Below, in pieces: positions 34,449 to 45,622 of a DNA stretch of 64,000 nt. The position numbers were made by a program, and so were the translations under genes. Position 1 is the stretch's first letter, and each line of letters begins with the position of its first letter. The notes beneath the pieces were generated by a model that had not been told where the DNA came from, ran no database searches, and worked only from the letters and a program-made list of their open reading frames with translations. The DNA comes from Rana temporaria (taxonomy: Eukaryota > Chordata > Amphibia > Anura > Ranidae): the NCBI RefSeq assembly GCF_905171775.1, contig NC_053494.1:159266456-159330455 (forward strand). The letters run 5' to 3'.

Positions 34449-35078
34449 TAAAGTAGAGTTGCAGTATACAGCACATGTAAATTCATGGTCTAACCTAATT
34501 TTCCTTGTCAGGAAATGGTAAGCTTGTTTTTATGTTCCATGAATACGACCAGCCATTACTATGTCTGCACATTTTGGGAAACAATCCAAAAGCTCTTCTT
34601 AGTTTAATTGGAGGATTAGTATCATTTCATGCTGTCAAATGGCATCTTTCTTTTAATGCAAGCCTCTTAAATTAAAGTAGGGTCTTGCACTATGATTATG
34701 TTAAAAATACTTAAACATAGTATATACCATGAGGGCTTAGCGTCAAGAGTAGTTGCAGCTCCACCAACAGAGACAGAAACACACAATAATAACAATTACA
34801 TGCACCAGTGTAATTTTCAGGGTTCCTACCTGTTTTGTTCTTCAAGAGGGAGGTATAATGGGCATTTCCTTTCACATTGGGGTACAGCAAAATTAATCAT
34901 ATATTTGAAACCTCTACCTGGATATCTTTTCTCTCAGTCTGTTCTTAGCCACAGAAAGGAGTCCTCCCATAGTCTCAACAGACTCTATGTCACCTGAATC
35001 AGACTCCATGTCACCTGAATCAGAGCGTTCCCCTGACTTTAAACATCCACCTTTTTATCCAGCAGGTGAAAACTGCGA
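34449..35078. other. Unassigned intron sequence after exon 34333-34442
   Basis: No repeat or exon recognised. Confidence 0.35.
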
Positions 35079-35209
35079 GTAGAGTGGTGGTGGTGGTGGT
35101 GGTGATAGTGGTGGTGGTGGTAGTGGTATAGGTGGTAGTGGTAGTGGTGGTGGTGGGGGTGGTAGTGGTGGTGGTAGTGGTGCTGGTAGTGATGGTGGTG
35201 GTGGTGGTA
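35079..35209 (+). repeat. (GGT)n-rich microsatellite, about 130 bp
   Basis: Imperfect ggt/agt triplets (gtggtggtggtagtggt...). The Thr-rich frame on the minus strand is an artefact. Confidence 0.95.
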
Positions 35210-35489
35210 CACTTTCTGTTCCCATTAGAGGAAGTAATTAGAACTGTCTCCAATGGGGACAGATCAACCCCAGAAATAAACTGATTTTATTCGAGTGTGA
35301 AAAGGGGAGAACCCTTTTACACACGGGGCGTACTTTTCTGTCTTTACTCATCTTTACTTATCTTTTCTGTCTCTACTTATTTCTTGTCTGGTGTTACAAA
35401 AATAACAGCGTACCAGATAGAAATATATACCCAATACTGGGGTGATTTCTTCCTTACTTTTTTAAAAGTAAAATAAAAAATAATGTGGT

Positions 35490-36125
35490 CCAAAGTAGAC
35501 ATGTGCACTGCCGAAAAGTTTGTTTGTTTTCGTTTTTTCTTTTTTTTCAGGTCATTTGTTATGTCATTATTTCGAATAAATTTGTAACTTCAGAAAATTT
35601 TAAATTTGTTATGTTCCAATAGTTTGGATGTGGTATTCGTTATTTTGATAATTCGGAAAAATCCGAAATTTAAAAATGTGAAAATCCGGAAATAAGAACA
35701 AAAATTCGAAAATTTGAAAATCTGAAATAATAAATAACTAATAATAACTAACTATTAATTTATAGGTATTGGAATTTCCTTTTAAATTTGTCTGTTGAAC
35801 GTAACATATACAAATTTATCCAAACTTACAAATTATCTGAAAAAATTAATGCCGCATCTAATGGAATAGAACAGATGAATTAATAATAATAAATGATATT
35901 ATTATTATTATTATTAATTTGTTACATTCCATTCGTCTGGAAGCATAATTTGTTATTTCGGATAATTCGTAACTTTGGATAAATCTGTATTCATCACGTA
36001 GGCTAGCAGCCAGATTTGAAAGGAAATTCCAATACCTATATTTTAATAGTTAGTAATAGTTATTATTATTAGTTGTTATTTTGGGTTTTTCTAATTTTCG
36101 GATTTTCGTTTTTAATTTCGGATTG
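35490..36125. mobile_element. AT-rich foldback element built on TTCGGA/TCCGAA words
   Basis: Long arms are complementary: aataactaataataactaac with taggtattggaatttcct at 35725-35790, and the reverse complement at about 36018-36090. Ends read cgttttttcttttttttcag and ttttcggattttcgttttt. Inside are many tccgaaat, ttcgaata and gaaaatccgg words. No coding capacity. Confidence 0.65.
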
Positions 36126-36229
36126 TCTAGTCCAAAGTTGGAGTTTTCTAACAGTTGCTAAAAAAGAAGTAGGTGCAGGAACAGTAAAAATGAAAGTCTT
36201 TCATAACTGTTTATAATTCGCCATCACAC

Positions 36230-36470
36230 GTAAAGTGGTATTAAACCCAAAAGCAAACATTTATTATACTGCAGCTTACTGATTCTTACATGGTGGGTGT
36301 ATTATTTTTCTTTTTTCTTTTTCTAATTATCTGGCCAGTAAGTCTGCTGTTTTTCAACAGAACAAACTGTCCTATAGAACTATCAGTTAGAGCGTTGAGA
36401 CAAACCATCTAACACTGACAGGGGTACTTACAATGATCACATTAAATTTATTTAAAACCTTCCCAAAAGA
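36230..36470. repeat. Small-repeat end (AAAGTGGTATTAAACCC)
   Basis: The opening gtaaagtggtattaaaccc is a repeat-type terminus. Its partner end was not located, probably cut off before the family A fragment at 36482. Confidence 0.35.
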
Positions 36471-36481
36471 AAAAAACTGTG

Positions 36482-36690
36482 GGCCGGATTCACAGACACT
36501 GGCGCACATTTATGCCGCCGTAGCGTATCTCCTGTATGCTACGCCGACGCAGCGCAGAGAGGCAAGCACTGAATTCACAAAGCCAGTGCTGCCAAAACTG
36601 CGCTGGGTTTCCTAGGCGTAAGCCGGCGTAGGTGGAAGTGGGCGTGAGCTGGAAAGCGGCCATGAGTCACGTGACCAGCCTGAAGACAGC
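36482..36690 (+). mobile_element. Family A fragment (left end only)
   Basis: Starts gggccggattcacagacac and includes gccgccgtagcgtatctcc, the left hairpin and aagtgggcgtgagctgg. It stops without the central or right parts. Confidence 0.6.
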
Positions 36691-36971
36691 TGAAAATCAG
36701 TTTTTTCAGCTCTTATCTTTAAAAATGCTTTACACGGTGTGCTATGCCAGGCTGTAATAGAGGGGCTGGCATAGACTTATACAGATGGGTTCACAAACAC
36801 TTAAACTACAGACTTTTATAATAAAATGTGTCCTCCTTTCTCAACTTGGAAAGATTAACTTATTTATCCTAGTTAATATTATCCCCAGGGCTAAAAATGA
36901 TGGGAAATTCTAACATTTTAAATTGTCACCAGAAAAGGAATAGAGGTGATATTATCCAATGGAGACACTTT

Positions 36972-37714
36972 GGGCTAGATTCAGGTATCTGCGCCTGATC
37001 TTACGGCGGCGCAGCGTATCGTATTTACGCTACGCCGCCGCAACTTACAGGAGCAAGTGCAGTTTTCACAAAGCACTTGCTCCGTAAGTTGCGGCGGCGT
37101 AGCGTAAATGGGGCCGGCGTAAGCGCACAAAATTCAAATGTGTAAGGGGGGGTGTTTTATGTTAATGTGTGTTGACCTGACGTGATTGACGTGGTGTATG
37201 AACGGCGCATGCGCCGTCCGTGTACATATCCCAGTGTGCATTGCTCCAAATGACGTCGCAAGGACGTCATTGGTTTTCGACTTGAACGTAAATTACGTCC
37301 AGCCCTATTCGCGAACGACTTACGCAAACGACGTAAAAAATTCAAAAATCGAAGCGGGAACGACGTCCATACTTAACATTGAGTGCGCCTCATAGAAGCA
37401 GGCACAACGTTACGCCGAAAAAGCCTTACGCAAACGACGTAAAAAACGAACGCCGGGCGCACGTACGTTTGTGAATCGACGTAACTAGGTAATTTGCATA
37501 TTCTATGGCAAAAACAACGGAAGCGCCACCTAGCGGCCAGCGTGAGAATGCACCCTAAGATACGATGGCGTAATAGAATTACGCCAGTCGGATCTTAGGC
37601 TAATGTCGGCGTATCTAGCTTTCTGAATACAGAAAGTAGATACGCCGGCGCAGCTTTAAAATTTACGCGGCGTATCTATGGATACGCCGGCGTAATTCTT
37701 TGCTGAATCTAGCC
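36972..37714 (+). mobile_element. Family A element, copy 5 (full length)
   Basis: 743 bp. Starts gggctagattcaggtatc and ends ttgctgaatctagccc, the clearest inverted tips in the family. It holds cggcgcatgcgccgtccg, gcgggaacgacgtccatac and agcgccacctagcggcc at 37522-37538. Flanks are TTT on both sides, a possible 3-bp TSD. Confidence 0.82.
37521..37538 (-). promoter_or_regulatory. CTCF-like motif in family A copy 5
   Basis: Same word on the minus strand (ctggccgctaggtggcgctt). Lies in the intron between the last two PDE11A exons of the window. Confidence 0.4.
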
Positions 37715-39017
37715 CTTTATCTGGTCACCAATGTCTATCAAGTCTTCATAATGGGAAGCAAAGGAAAATCCAAAATAGCAAAACGATATCTGGTTAAAAG
37801 TTAGTAACTAAAAATATGGAACCAAGAGGTAACTACATGATACTCGGACAAGTAGCAATTTTTTAGGAGAGCTCAGCAATGGAAGCCTACAAAGATGAAG
37901 GTTTCCCCTTTGAAAGTCTTAGAAATCCATCGACTTTGGAGTAAACATTTCTCAGACAATTTTAGGTGAACCTGAAGCGTGATGATTTTGCCACGGGTGT
38001 CATCTTCCTGCCGCCTTGCCATCGTACAGCTGCCCGGCTGATCAAATATCAGGATTGTGCAGCTTTGCAGGAAACACTCCAGGGAGGCTCAGTCTATTCA
38101 TTTCCTAGCGTAACCTCTTACACTCATTTCTGGGGAATGAAAACCCATCTTGTCACCATAGGCTGAGATCCAGAAGTGAAATGGCAAGGCCCATAAATCT
38201 TTTGTGACAGTCCAATCCTATTCTCCACCCCCTCACAACAATTCTCCATTTCATAATTACATTGCTCCGTTTCTTCCCTGCCATTTTCTAACACTGGAGC
38301 CAGGCTCGCTCCTAACCTCTGCAGTGCTGTAGAGCCCCGCGCTCAGAATGCCAGCACTGCACAGCCACACACCAGCCGAATTAGATGCAGAGCGGAAAAG
38401 AACATGATAAATGGCTTTTCCTGCCATTGTGCACTTCTGCAGAACACTTTTACCAATCCCAGCACAATTAACCTTTTTAGCAGCCAGCATTGTGTACAGA
38501 GGGGCAATTTTAAACATTATTACACGGTGGAGGCAGTCAATACAAGCTAGTATTTCATGTCTAGGCATTCAGGCTTAGGGAAGAACTCTGGTCTAATAGT
38601 TAAACAGAATACTGTTCTTAAGAGAAACTACCGTTTTTTTTAAATAATTGTTGATGATGCTTACATTTTAGTTTGGCCTTTGCAGTGAAGTGTGAGAAAT
38701 CCCCACTGTATTTATTATGTGTTCCAATTCACATAGCATACCTAAAAATAGTGCTTTCTTTGAATCAGGTTTATATATATATATAACTCTCTAGGCAGTT
38801 TGTATTGTTCAGAATAGCTTGGAATGTACAATTAGGGAACAGATGTAAGTACAGTTAAAAAAAAAAAAAGTACATTAACATACAATGTACCACCCAATAC
38901 TTGCAATATTTAACCCTTTGTTAGGGCAGTGTGCACATCTAGTTTACAACTCATAATGAGATATGCCAGCACAGTCCAGACAGGGTTAATAATGGAAAAC
39001 ATAACTCCACAGCCCAC
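37715..39017. other. Repeat-poor intron sequence, candidate conserved element
   Basis: The 37960-38570 stretch has balanced composition and no transposon hallmarks. A 66-codon open stretch there is not convincing as protein. Otherwise AT-rich. Confidence 0.35.
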
Positions 39018-39270
39018 TCCTTAAAGCGGAGTTCCAGCCTTTTTATGTTTATTAAAAGTCAGCAGCTACAAAAAGTGTAGCTGCTGACTTTTAATAAACA
39101 GACACTTACCTGTTCCACGGTCCAGCGATGCGGCTGCCCGTAGCGTTGCTCAACTCCCCCCCCCCCCTCTCCGCTGGCGCCTCCATTCACATTATGAGCA
39201 CCCGGTCGTGACAGCTTTTAGCTTCATGGCAGGGCACTCACTGCACATGCGCGAGTCGCGCTGCGCTCTA
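39018..39270 (-). mobile_element. Family H fragment (GGAGTTCCA end)
   Basis: Starts ttaaagcggagttccagcc and contains a hairpin of aaaagtcagcagctac and its complement. In reverse orientation it matches the right end of the 45623-46187 element. A minus-strand donor-like gtaagt lies at 39104-39109. Confidence 0.7.
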
Positions 39271-39289
39271 TGAGTGGACAGGCAATCTC

Positions 39290-39515
39290 AAATGCAGCCA
39301 CTGTGCCTATCAAATGCAGCCACTGTGCCTATCAAATGCAGCCACTGTGCCCATCAAATGCAGCCACTGGGCCCATCAAACGCAGCCACTGTGCCATGCC
39401 ATCAAACGCATCCACTGTGCCATCAATTGTCACCACTGTGCCATGCCATCAAATGCAGCCACTGTGACAATTATTGCCACTGTGCCCCAGTAATCATCGC
39501 CACTGTGCCCTGTAA
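39290..39515 (+). repeat. Minisatellite, 22-bp unit (ATCAAATGCAGCCACTGTGCC)
   Basis: About nine head-to-tail units of 20-26 bp of the type atcaaatgcagccactgtgc, with later units decaying (atcaattgtcaccactg). Related wording recurs near 63600 (cagtgcccatcaaggcag). Confidence 0.9.
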
Positions 39516-40333
39516 AATGCTGCCCCGGCACGGCACGGCACTTACCTTTCTGGGGTCGGCCATCCTCCTTCCATGGTCCCTCGATGTCTTCTCCCAGCCT
39601 CGATGACGCTTCAGCCAATCAGGTTACTGGTAACCAGAACCGGTGAACCTGATTGGCTGAGATGCCTGTCAGTCTTATCCAAGGAACGCACCCCCCATGC
39701 ATCCCTTGGATAAGTATTTGGAAGCCGATTACAGCCTGAGGGCGCTGGCTCCACAGCCAACCAGCTGCCGTTATTCAGATGGCTGGCACTCACCAGGGGG
39801 CCGGCCATCCGAATAGTCGGCGATAGCGTCAATACATAGATTCATGCAATGCATGAATCTATGTATTGTATCAGTGGCGGTGCGAAAGCGAGAGGGGGCG
39901 GCGCTCTATGGACGCACCGCCACTGCTTGCACATTTTGGCAGACTTACCTCTTAGTTTGCTCCCCTCACAGCGATGACCGATTCACACTTCCCAACAGCA
40001 TTCTTTTGCTGCTCTTAAATTCTTCTCCCAGTTCAGTGTCTATTCTTGTTAGCCATCGGGTGGTCGCTAACAATGTACCTCCAGTGCATTCATGCTGGCG
40101 GTACAATGGCCCAACACTCGACTAAACCTTTACAAACCCCGGGGGTTTACACTGCACTGTACAAGTACCAAAATTGGTGTATATAAAAATTAAAAGTCAA
40201 TTTTTGGTAGAAGAGTAGTCTCCTCTATCAAAGAACTCAACCTATCAATTTTATTTTCAAATTTAGCTCCACTATAAGAAAATATCTACAGTGTCTTGAT
40301 GGAATTTGTTCCTTACAAATTAACAGCAGAGAT
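39516..40333. other. GC-rich repeat-like sequence, unassigned
   Basis: A short inverted repeat at 39833-39866 pairs atacatagattcatgcat with atgcatgaatctatgtat. The 39600-39665 part has complementary caatcaggtt/aacctgattgg words. No gene. Confidence 0.4.
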
Positions 40334-40336
40334 TTA

Positions 40337-40635
40337 TGCCTCATGTACACTGCATTATCTTATTAGTACATGTACACAGGGTCATTTATAGTAGTTTCTA
40401 GGCAGTTGAGATCAGAAGCAAAAAAAATGCATTCAGGATGGATGTCCAGTGGCATTTGAAACGCCAAATGCCTGTACCAGCTTGTAAATGCTGTGTTTCA
40501 CTTACATACATTTTTCATTTTAACAAACGCTCCTAAACGCAAATGCGACAAAACAGATGTTTTTAAATGTTGGATACTAGCTGTCAAGTTAAATCGTTGA
40601 GAAGAGGTTAAACAACGTCCCGTGTACATGAAGCC
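40337..40635. mobile_element. Cap-like element with GCCTCATGTACAC ends, TSD TTA
   Basis: Starts tgcctcatgtacactgc after TTA (40334-40336) and ends cgtgtacatgaagcc before TTA (40636-40638). That TTA is shared with the next cap element. The interior is not palindromic in an obvious way. Confidence 0.65.
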
Positions 40636-40638
40636 TTA

Positions 40639-41056
40639 AGCCTTGTACACACAATCAGTCCATCCGATGAGAACGGTCTGAAGGACCGTTGTCATAGGTT
40701 AACCGATGAAGCTGACTGATGGTCCGTCACGCCTACACACCATAGGTTAAATAACCAATCGTGTCAGAACGCAGTGACGTAAAACACAACGACGTGCTGA
40801 AAAAAACGAAGTTCAATGCTTCCAAGCATGCGTCGACTTGATTCTGAGCATGCGTGGATTTTTAACCGATGGTCGTGCCTACTAACGATCGGTTTTGACC
40901 TATCGGTTAGGAATCCATCGGTTAAATTTAAAGCAAGTTGGCTTTTTTTAACCTATGGTTAAATAACCTATGGGGCCCACACACGATCGGTTTTGACCAA
41001 TGAAAACGGTCCATCAGACCGTTGTCCTCTGGTTAACCTATTGTGTGTACGAAGCC
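40639..41056. mobile_element. Cap element, ACCGATGGTTAACC words, TSD TTA
   Basis: Starts agccttgtacacacaatcag and ends attgtgtgtacgaagcc, with TTA at 40636-40638 and 41057-41059. Words ccgatgg, ggttaacc and tcggttttgacc recur. The core at about 40774 is gtgacgtaaaacacaacgac, followed by ttgattctgagcatgcgtgg. Confidence 0.82.
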
Positions 41057-41362
41057 TTAGGGGCCAAAGGCCATCTGTAATATGAGGGCTGCTGCCCTGT
41101 CAACTTCCTGACCGTAAATTACACATAGGATTTGCTTTAGTAAAGGAAAATAGGCTGCTGGCTTGCAAGGGAATTTTCCTAGCTTAGAGAATGAGGTGAA
41201 ACTCTGCTGACTTCCATTATCCAAAAGTATATTGTTTTATAAATTTCCTTGCATGTCATTGGGCATCTTTTGCTAAGTGAATTTTCATTACATTCACTAA
41301 GCTAAAGTGCCTAATCTGCCTTTAGTAAATCAACCCATAGTCTTTTTTCCGACCACACTTAA

Positions 41363-42721
41363 CCCCCCTGGCGGTATTCCGGAGTCTGGCTCGGGGTGGA
41401 AATCCTGTACCATTAGCGGTATCCCCGAGCCAGACTCGGGATCGCTCGCACCATCCAGGCATGGTTACTTATCTTGTCCCTGGATCCTGCGATGCCTCCC
41501 CGCTGTGTAATCGAGCTGCCGCCTCGCTCGATTCACACAGTGCCTGTGTGCCGCCGAGCTCCGTTCCCTGCGACATTACGACGCACGGAGGCGGAGATCG
41601 GCGCCAAATTCAAAAAAGTAAATAAACACAATACATACAGTATACTGTATGTAAAAAATACACACACCCTTTGTCCCTAGTGTTCTGCCCAGTGTCCTAC
41701 ATGTACTTTTGTATAATAAAAACTGTTCTTTCTGCCTGGAAACTGGAGATTGTCCATAGCAACCAAAAGTGTCCCTTTTATGTCAAAAGTGGTTTTAGAG
41801 CAGCTAGAAAACAGCGATAATAAATTAGAATCACTTGCAGAATTGAGCGATAGCGATTTGTGGGGAAATTCTTGATCAAAAAATAAAAGGAATGACAGCG
41901 ACAATTCTGCAACTGAGCAAATTTCAGTGTTTTTGATTTGATTACATTATTGAATAATTTTTATTATAATTACATTATTATTTCTTATAATTATTTATAG
42001 TTATTTATTATATTATAATTTATGATTTTGTTTTTCAAACTTTATCATACCCGAGATGTCTACTAGACTCTTGTTTGGACAGATTTAAGTGAGTTATTCC
42101 TTATGCCGCGTACACACGATCATTTTTCGGCATGAAAAAAAACGTTGTTTTTTGAAAACGTCATTTAAAATGATCGTGTGTGGGCTTTACATCATTTTTC
42201 AGGTTCTGAAAAACGACAAAAACAAAATTCGAACATGCTGCATTTTTTAATGTTGTTTTAAACAATGTCGTTTTTCGGGTTGTAAAAAATGATCGTGTGT
42301 GTGCTAAAACGGTGTAAAAAAACCTGCACATGCTATGAAGTAAGTTATGAGACGGGAGCGCTCGTTCTGGTAAAACTACCGTTCATAATGGAGTAAGCAC
42401 ATTCATCACGCTGTAACAGACAAAAAAGCGCGAATCGTCTTTTACTAAAACAAAATCAGCTAAAGCAGCCCAAAGGCGAATGGAACTTCCTCTTTATAGT
42501 GCCGTCGTACGTGTTGTACGTCATTGCGCTTTGCTAGAGCATTTTTTAAAAACGATGGTGTGCAGGCAACATCGTTTTAATGATGAAGTTGGGAAAACTT
42601 TGTTTTTTCGAAAAGCTGAAAAACAACGTTTTTTTTCATGCTGAAAAATGATCGTGTGTACGCGGCATAAGAATTACAGGCCTACAATACAAAACGCCAA
42701 ATCATCATACCGCCAGGGAGG
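41363..42721. mobile_element. piggyBac-type element flanked by TTAA, interrupted
   Basis: Starts cccccctggcggtattcc after TTAA (41359-41362) and ends ataccgccagggagg before TTAA (42722-42725). The TTAA target and C-rich inverted tips fit piggyBac. A subterminal hairpin pairs gagtctggctcgggg with ccccgagccagactc. The interior matches 54302-55182 and holds no intact transposase. A cap element is inserted at 42104. Confidence 0.88.
42104..42667. mobile_element. Cap element, GAAAAACGAC/AAAACGTT words, in the piggyBac copy
   Basis: 564 bp, starting tgccgcgtacacacgatca and ending tgatcgtgtgtacgcggca, flanked by TTA (42101-42103) and TAA (42668-42670). The sister piggyBac copy has gagttattcctaagaattac here, which is the empty site. 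Core in reverse: cgtacgtgttgtacgtcattg. Confidence 0.9.
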
Positions 42722-43190
42722 TTAAACAAGATGGTGCAACCAGGGCATTTTAACCAAGTGGCTGGGCACAGCATTTATTGGTCAGCTTGAGCAGCCACAA
42801 AAGGCTATGCCGTTTGGTCGTTGAATGGCTGGGGGTTGGGGGCTAATTATTGACTTGGCTAGAATTTGAAGACCTGTGCAGAACCTTGGTCAGGCATGCA
42901 GAGGTTCTAAAGGGACAAAACATTTCATTTTAGTAGTGAAACATCCATGAACTGCAAGGTGTCTATTAGCTTGTGTATGTTCTTTAAATATTTTTTTTCT
43001 CTTAATATTCAGTAACAGCCAGAATAAAAATGCCAAGAGTATGTTTGACTCTGCTAGGGCAATGCGACAGTGTGCCAGTGATAATGCTCATCAATGTTTA
43101 TGAACACAGCAGAGTAATGACATATTAAATGTTACATTGACAGGTCCCATCATACTGACGTGTTGTCCTTCTCCTCTCTTCTCTGTCTAG

Positions 43191-43281
43191 GACCGGCTCA
43201 GCTTTGTCTCAGCTCTATGGAACATCTGCCACTTTGGAGCATCATCATTTTAACCACGCTGTCATGATTCTTCAGAGCGAG
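43191..43281 (+). CDS. PDE11A: PDE11A internal exon (EHHHFNHA segment)
   Basis: 91 bp. The first base completes the Lys codon split by the previous intron. The acceptor is ctctgtctag after a long CT-rich tract; the donor gtacac starts at 43282. The translation is (K)TGSALSQLYGTSATLEHHH then FNHAVMILQSE, a helix that packs next to the metal pocket in PDE catalytic domains. The next exon expected in PDE11A, encoding a segment beginning near GHNIF, was not found between 43282 and 64000 on reading the + strand, so that intron is at least about 20 kb. Confidence 0.96.
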
Positions 43282-43433
43282 GTACACAGATAATTGGGAG
43301 GCTGAGAGAAGTTTTATAGTATGTTCAAATTGTCTCAGATCCAAGCCTTACAAACAATAACTTGGGGACCTGGGATGACAGCCTCATATTACCAGTAATG
43401 GTACAAACCTATGGGCTTCTGCAGTAGGGCTCA

Positions 43434-43854
43434 TGCTGCGTACACACGATTGGAAATTCCAACAAGAAAAGTCCGATGTGAGCTTTTGGTCGGAAATTCC
43501 GACCGTGTGTAGGCTCCATCGGACTTTTGCTGTCGGAATTTCCGCCAATAAAAGATTAAGAGCAGGTTCTCTATTTTCCTATTGGAAAATCCGCTCATCT
43601 GTATACAATTCCAAAGCGCAAAAAAAAACACATGCTCAGAATCAAGCAGAAGAGCCGAACTGCCTATTGAACTTCATTGATCTCGGCTTGTCGTACGTGT
43701 TGTACGTCACCGTGTTATTGACGATCGGAATTTCCGACAAGATTTGTGTGACCAAGTGCAAGCAACACAAGTTTGAGCCAACATTCCGTCATAAAAAATC
43801 CATGGTGTTCTTGTCGGAATTTCCGAACGTGTTTCCGAACGTGTGCAAGCAGCA
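43434..43854. mobile_element. Cap element, GGAATTTCCGAC words
   Basis: Starts tgctgcgtacacacgattgg and ends cgtgtgcaagcagca, followed by TAA. The arms are full of ggaaattccgac and tcggaatttccg. The core is inverted (ttgtacgtcaccg). It begins about 150 bp after the last PDE11A exon. Confidence 0.82.
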
Positions 43855-43857
43855 TAA

Positions 43858-43930
43858 GACCCCTTTCACACTGGGGCTTTTTTCAGGCGCTTTAGAGTTT
43901 TAAAAAAAAGCGCCTGTAAAGTGCCTGAAA
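43858..43930. mobile_element. Left end of a CCTTTCACACTGGGG element
   Basis: gacccctttcacactggggc, directly after the TAA of the previous element. The interior gcgctttag/ctaaagcgc-like palindrome breaks off where a family A fragment begins. The same cap class ends the 57282-57527 element. Confidence 0.6.
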
Positions 43931-43947
43931 GAAGCTGCATGCAAGCA

Positions 43948-44218
43948 TGCGCACTGGGATACCCCCACGGACGGCGCATGCGCCGTTCAAAAAAAATGTT
44001 GTTTACGTCGGGTCACAACGTATTTACATAAAACACGCCCCCATCACATCGATTTGAATTGCGCGCCCTTACGCCGCCAAAGATACACTACACCGCCGTA
44101 ACTTACAGCGCGCATTCTTTGAGGATTCGAAAAAAAAAAAGTAGGTTACGGCGGCGTAGTGTATCTTAGATACGCTACTCCCGGCGGAAAAATGCGCCGA
44201 TGTACGTGGATCTGCCCC
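43948..44218 (-). mobile_element. Family A fragment (left part, reverse orientation)
   Basis: Contains ccacggacggcgcatgcgcc, ataaaacacgcccccatc, the hairpin of gtaacttac words, and ends gtggatctgccccctag, the variant tip seen in copy 2. The right half with the CTCF-like word is absent. Confidence 0.7.
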
Positions 44219-44769
44219 CTAGTGTTTAGGCTTAGGAAATGTCAACTTTGAGCTAATGCTTTTTTAAATTTTAATTGAATCTTGGTCATTGTTCTAAAAC
44301 AGTAAACAGAATTCAGCACATGAAATAAGATCTTTCAAAATTTCATTAATATTTATTGATATTAAAATGGAACTAAACCCATCAATTTAACAGTTTCCAA
44401 AAACAGTTATGCCGGGAATGGTAACTGTCACATTTGCTTGTGTTCTCATTCTCAACCAAACTATCATATGGCTGGTGTCATAACTGATCACATGTGCAGC
44501 ATCATGACAGTTGCAGATCAGACAGAAGTTAAGATGGCTGAAAAGGATATAAGGGTTTAGTTCTGCTTTAATGCTTCTGGGGTTTCATATGTGACTTTAT
44601 CTACACCGTTCTCTGGTCATTTTTTTTTTTAAGTTCTTAGTGTTCATCCCATTATCTGTAGTTAACATTTACCATGAGAATGTTTTTATTACCATGAGAA
44701 TGCTATTTATTAGCATTGAGACAGACAAAATGTCAGACATGTGTATGGCTCATATCAAAATTGTGACTT
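44219..44769. other. Unassigned sequence
   Basis: No exon or repeat ends paired. A small-repeat start (aaatggaactaaaccc) lies near 44366. Confidence 0.35.
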
Positions 44770-45264
44770 TTTAAAGTGGATGTAAACCGGATTCATGACA
44801 TTTTAGCTGGGCACATATACTGTATCTGCAGTATTTTGTTATCTCTCTTCAAAGAGCTATGTCCCGTTATCAACCTGATAACTCCTGACACATTTTTGGA
44901 CACATCAGATAAAAGCAGCCTGACATTTCTCTCAGGGGAAGTTGATATAAATAGATTAGCAGGGAGCTGGACCTGTTACAAAACACCTCTGAGAGTCTCT
45001 GCCTATGTGGAGAGGAGGTGTGTGCCTTTCCTCCAATCAGCAATTTTAGCTATCTTGGCTGTTTGCCCAGACATCACACTCTGTGTTAAACAGGAAGAGA
45101 AAATCTCTTAACACGATCTGAGCTTTCTAAACAGTATATAAATGTGAAGACAGCAGATATACATGTAAAACCTATGTAGGGAGATTTGGTTCATCTATGT
45201 GTATCGTCTGAGGCTGTTCACTTCACTTCACTGGGTGTATGGAGGGTTTACATCCACTTTAAAT
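44770..45264. mobile_element. Family G palindromic element, uninterrupted copy
   Basis: About 495 bp. Starts ttaaagtggatgtaaacc and ends ggtttacatccactttaa, perfect inverted tips of 18 bp. Matches the split copy at 7741-9087. A 111-codon open stretch lies inside but resembles no protein I know. Confidence 0.8.
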
Positions 45265-45622
45265 ACCGTAAGTATTTATTTCATAGCATTTTGCCCATTT
45301 TTTAGTTTATCAACATGTATTTTTAAAATTTTAATGTTTATGCCTCTAATCTATACAAAGTAGCATATAATATCAAATTGAGTCCACCTGTATTCTAATT
45401 ATTATTCGCATTATCTCATAAAATAGACACACCTGTTTTTGGACATTTATTAGAAAACATAACTTAACTTAACAAAAAGCATCACAAAGGCTAGGATGCT
45501 AGATTATAAAGAAGCAACAACCCGTGTTAGGTTAAAAAAAACGAATTCCTAAACATGGGTTAAAATTAGGAGTATTGCATGTTTATATTGACCTGTCTAT
45601 GGCCTCCCATGGGGATAATCTT

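Larger units (their letters stand above)
15602..43281 (+). other. PDE11A: PDE11A gene segment: four internal exons and three introns
   Basis: Four exons join in frame into one 152-residue stretch of a class I cyclic nucleotide phosphodiesterase catalytic domain. The match to PDE11A rather than PDE5A or PDE6 rests on segments such as LLTVRKNYRMVLYHNWRHAF and GTSATLEHHHFNHAVMILQS, where PDE5A differs at many positions. Intron phases are 0, 0 and 2. Introns are 123 bp, about 18.35 kb and about 8.75 kb; the two long ones are filled with transposons. By family knowledge, PDE11A hydrolyses cAMP and cGMP in the cytosol, with N-terminal GAF domains and a C-terminal HD catalytic domain. Start codon, GAF exons, the remaining catalytic exons and the stop codon were not found here, so the gene extends beyond the window on both sides. 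Confidence 0.95.

Noticed and set aside
35020..35253. Thr-rich 77-codon frame on the minus strand
   Set aside because: Translation of the (GGT)n tract.
44776..45111. 111-codon frame that could have been a missing PDE11A exon
   Set aside because: It is inside a palindromic repeat present elsewhere in the window, and does not match the next PDE11A segment.
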